From the NCBI GenBank assembly GCA_934088535.1, contig CAKOJC010000048.1, forward strand, positions 1 through 5,524: a DNA stretch of 5,524 bases. The letters run 5' to 3'. Shown here in pieces: positions 4,858 through 5,524 of the stretch; the first letter of the stretch is position 1; every line of letters begins with the position of its first letter. Origin of the DNA: an uncultured Bacilli bacterium. Its GTDB lineage: Bacteria > Bacillota_I > Bacilli_A > RF39 > UBA660. A program made the translations under genes and the position numbers. The notes under the pieces were generated by a model that saw only the letters and a program-made list of their open reading frames with translations, did no database searches and had not been told where the DNA came from.

Positions 4858-5112
4858 ATGAAAAAGAAAAAAGAAAAGGAGAGCTTAGATACTAAAGAAG
4901 AAAAAGCATTAAATATTTATATGCCAATCGGAGTAATGATAGGTACTCTTGTTGGTATGGTATTGTCATTTACTAATGATAACTTTATTTTTCTAGGTAT
5001 TGGTTCTGTTGGAGGTTTACTATTTGGAATGTTAATGGGAACAATCGCAACTGAGAAAATAGAAATTAAAACTGGAACAACAAAAAAGAAAAAGAAAACC
5101 AAAAAGAAATAA
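4858..5112 (+). CDS. Small two-helix glycine-rich membrane protein with lysine tails
   Basis: 84 residues. A basic N-terminus (MKKKKEKESLDTKEEK) is followed by two hydrophobic helices, about residues 19-38 (IYMPIGVMIGTLVGMVLSF) and 43-63 (FIFLGIGSVGGLLFGMLMG), linked by TNDN, then a polar segment and a Lys-rich tail (TTKKKKKTKKK). By the positive-inside rule both ends face the cytoplasm and the short turn faces outward. The helices carry spaced glycines (Gly25, 29, 33; Gly47, 49, 52, 53, 57, 61), a glycine-zipper-like pattern that favours tight helix packing or oligomers. Family unknown to me. The gene is alone between a terminator and the tRNA/integrase region, with a palindrome over its promoter. 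The A-rich tail codons followed by a T-rich stretch could form a poor terminator. Confidence 0.78.
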   Translation: MKKKKEKESLDTKEEKALNIYMPIGVMIGTLVGMVLSFTNDNFIFLGIGSVGGLLFGMLMGTIATEKIEIKTGTTKKKKKTKKK

Positions 5113-5189
5113 AGTTTTTATTTTTTATTTTCAAATATTATAAACTTCTAATATTAATTGAAATCAATATATTTATTAAGCTTAAAAAT

Positions 5190-5224
5190 AAAACTACTTT
5201 CAAACAAAATTGAGAGTAGTTTTT
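5190..5224. terminator. Bidirectional Rho-independent terminator
   Basis: AAAACTACTTTCA (5190-5202) pairs with TGAGAGTAGTTTT (5211-5223) over 13 positions with one G-U pair and an 8-nt loop. A T-run follows on the plus strand; read on the minus strand the stem ends in TTTT-A-TTTTT. It can stop the membrane-protein transcript from the left and the minus-strand tRNA-Thr transcript from the right, as placed before an element split that gene. Confidence 0.82.
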
Positions 5225-5255
5225 ATATCTCGAAAAGTTCGAGTATTAATCTATA

Positions 5256-5305
5256 TGGTGCTGAAAATAGGAATTGAACCCACAACCTACTGATTACGAT
5301 TCAAC
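5256..5305 (-). pseudogene. 3' half of tRNA-Thr(CGT), displaced attachment-site copy
   Basis: Read on the minus strand this is a textbook tRNA 3' half: anticodon-loop end with CGT (bases 34-36 at 5298-5296), stem strand TCAGT (5293-5289), variable loop AGGTT, T-arm GTGGG-TTCAATT-CCTAT (5283-5267), acceptor strand TTTCAGC (5266-5260), A discriminator and encoded CCA (5258-5256). The matching 5' half is absent: no GCTGAAA acceptor strand or D-arm is found in the roughly 30 nt where it should be. Base 32 is A instead of the usual pyrimidine, which puts the break at the anticodon loop. GTTGA (5305-5301) could still pair with the stem through two G-U pairs, but that is not enough for a tRNA. Not expected to be functional; it is the displaced 3' end left after integration. 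Confidence 0.85.
5289..5305. other. Recombination core site (att) at the tRNA anticodon loop
   Basis: ACTGA (5289-5293), TTACGAT (5294-5300), TCAAC (5301-5305): the left arm is the tRNA anticodon stem, the 7-bp middle is the anticodon loop, and the right arm keeps only TCA of the expected TCAGT. This matches the usual core of tRNA-targeting tyrosine integrases: two imperfect inverted integrase-binding arms around a crossover region of about 7 bp. Exact crossover positions are inferred. Confidence 0.6.
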
Positions 5306-5337
5306 ATACCTAAACACTAACTAAATATATTATAGTT

Positions 5338-5368
5338 CGTGAAAGGTGCTATTTCACGCCATTTTTTT
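5338..5368 (+). terminator. Hairpin followed by T-run at the element end
   Basis: CGTGAAA (5338-5344) and TTTCACG (5352-5358) form a perfect 7-bp stem with loop GGTGCTA, then CCA and TTTTTTT (5362-5368). On the plus strand it resembles a terminator that would block chromosomal transcription running antisense into the integrase. The loop carries one of the GTGC repeats, so it may instead be part of an integrase-binding arm. Confidence 0.4.
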
Positions 5369-5428
5369 GAGGTTTACTATCTTTAAAATGAATATTTATT
5401 ACTAAGGGTGCCATTAAAAAGTGCCAAA
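5345..5428. repeat. Short GTGCCA-type repeats, candidate integrase arm sites
   Basis: Related 9-mers occur at 5345 (GGTGCTATT), 5355 (CACGCCATT), 5407 (GGTGCCATT) and 5420 (AGTGCCAAA). The last two hexamers GTGCCA are 13 bp apart and directly repeated. Such clustered short direct repeats between attachment core and integrase are the usual form of arm-type binding sites. The assignment is by position and pattern only. Confidence 0.45.
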
Positions 5429-5438
5429 ACTATAATTT

Positions 5439-5524
5439 TTATGTACGTTTTATTATACTATTAATATTATTAGCACATTCTTTTTTAGTATCTTCAAAAG
5501 TATGAGTATATATGTTCATTGTTA
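5439..5524 (-). CDS. int: Tyrosine recombinase/integrase, C-terminal end (5' part outside window)
   Basis: The last 27 codons of a minus-strand gene are visible, ending TAA at 5441-5439. The peptide TMNIYTHTFEDTKKE followed by CANNINSIIKRT matches the C-terminus of phage/ICE integrases, where a segment of the form TMxxYxH carries the nucleophilic tyrosine; here it is the Tyr encoded at 5508-5510. After it comes the short charged helix (E-x-x-K-K-E) typical of the family's tail. The enzyme catalyses site-specific insertion and excision of the element through a 3'-phosphotyrosine intermediate. Its position beside the split tRNA-Thr says this tRNA is its target. The Arg/His residues of the catalytic set and the DNA-binding domain lie beyond the window edge. 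Confidence 0.82.
   Translation of the reverse strand, partial: TMNIYTHTFEDTKKECANNINSIIKRT

Larger units (their letters stand above)
5113..5438. other. Gene-free junction region
   Basis: No protein gene is supported here on either strand. From left to right it holds a T-rich stretch after the membrane-protein gene (5113-5130), AT-rich DNA with short inverted repeats (AATATTA near 5135 against TAATATT near 5149), a bidirectional terminator (5190-5224), a 6-bp inverted repeat CTCGAA-AAG-TTCGAG (5229-5243), the tRNA-Thr 3' half (5256-5305), and element DNA with a hairpin and GTGCCA-type repeats up to the integrase stop. Confidence 0.75.
5294..5524. mobile_element. Left end of a tRNA-integrated element (rest beyond window)
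   Basis: Foreign DNA is inferred to begin inside the tRNA anticodon loop and run past the right edge. Support: the tRNA is cut at a known integration position, a tyrosine recombinase ends 134 bp from the tRNA break with the orientation common for such elements, and short repeats resembling integrase arm sites lie between. Prophage, integrative conjugative element and satellite island cannot be told apart because only the integrase tail is visible. Confidence 0.75.

Noticed and set aside
4917..5102. Minus-strand ORF of 61 codons opposite the membrane-protein gene
   Set aside because: Its start is a run of Phe codons complementary to the poly-Lys tail; no ribosome binding site; hydrophobicity is mirrored from the real gene.
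5256..5291. Short plus-strand ORF starting at the ATG near 5255
   Set aside because: It reads through the complement of the tRNA 3' half and stops after about a dozen codons; no ribosome binding site.
5256..5340. Complete tRNA-Thr gene
   Set aside because: No acceptor 5' strand GCTGAAA and no D-arm in the required position; only the 3' half is present, even though GTTGA can weakly pair with the anticodon stem.

Overview
The window is strongly AT-rich DNA from a low-GC Gram-positive-like bacterium (Bacillota/Bacilli, or a neighbouring gut lineage such as RF39/Erysipelotrichia-type; this placement is inference). The basis is a Bacillus-type tyrosyl-tRNA synthetase, strong GAGG/AGGAG ribosome binding sites, TATAAT-like -10 boxes, U-tract terminators and a chromosomally encoded CCA end on the tRNA piece. 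All tryptophans are TGG and no gene needs TGA read-through, so the standard bacterial code fits.

Layout, left to right. (1) 1-993: 3' four-fifths of tyrS, closed by a perfect 11-bp terminator hairpin. (2) 1050-1619: an orphan protein with a charged coiled-coil N-terminus. (3) 1663-3238: a tightly spaced pair, a CPBP-family intramembrane protease with intact motifs and a membrane-anchored metallophosphoesterase-fold protein that has lost several active-site residues; a hairpin terminator ends the pair. (4) 3277-4758: short, mostly unrecognised genes, including a 52-aa Tyr/Pro-rich protein, a cysteine-cluster (YkgJ-like) protein, an acidic 89-aa helical protein and a 91-aa orphan, closed by another terminator. 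(5) 4858-5112: a two-helix, glycine-rich membrane protein with lysine-rich tails, behind a 25-bp palindrome that overlaps its promoter. (6) 5113-5524: a bidirectional terminator, then the 3' half of a minus-strand tRNA-Thr(CGT) that stops being tRNA-like at the anticodon loop, short GTGCCA-type repeats, and the C-terminal end of a minus-strand tyrosine recombinase.

The main structural result is that the right edge is a junction between chromosome and an integrated element. The integrase sits directly inside the element, next to the displaced tRNA 3' half that marks the attachment site. The rest of the element, and the reconstituted intact tRNA-Thr, should lie to the right of this window.

Most genes left of the junction appear to be separate short transcription units on the plus strand, each with its own -10 box very close to its ribosome binding site. 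The exception is the protease/phosphoesterase pair, which looks co-transcribed and translationally coupled. I see no CRISPR array, rRNA gene or insertion sequence.
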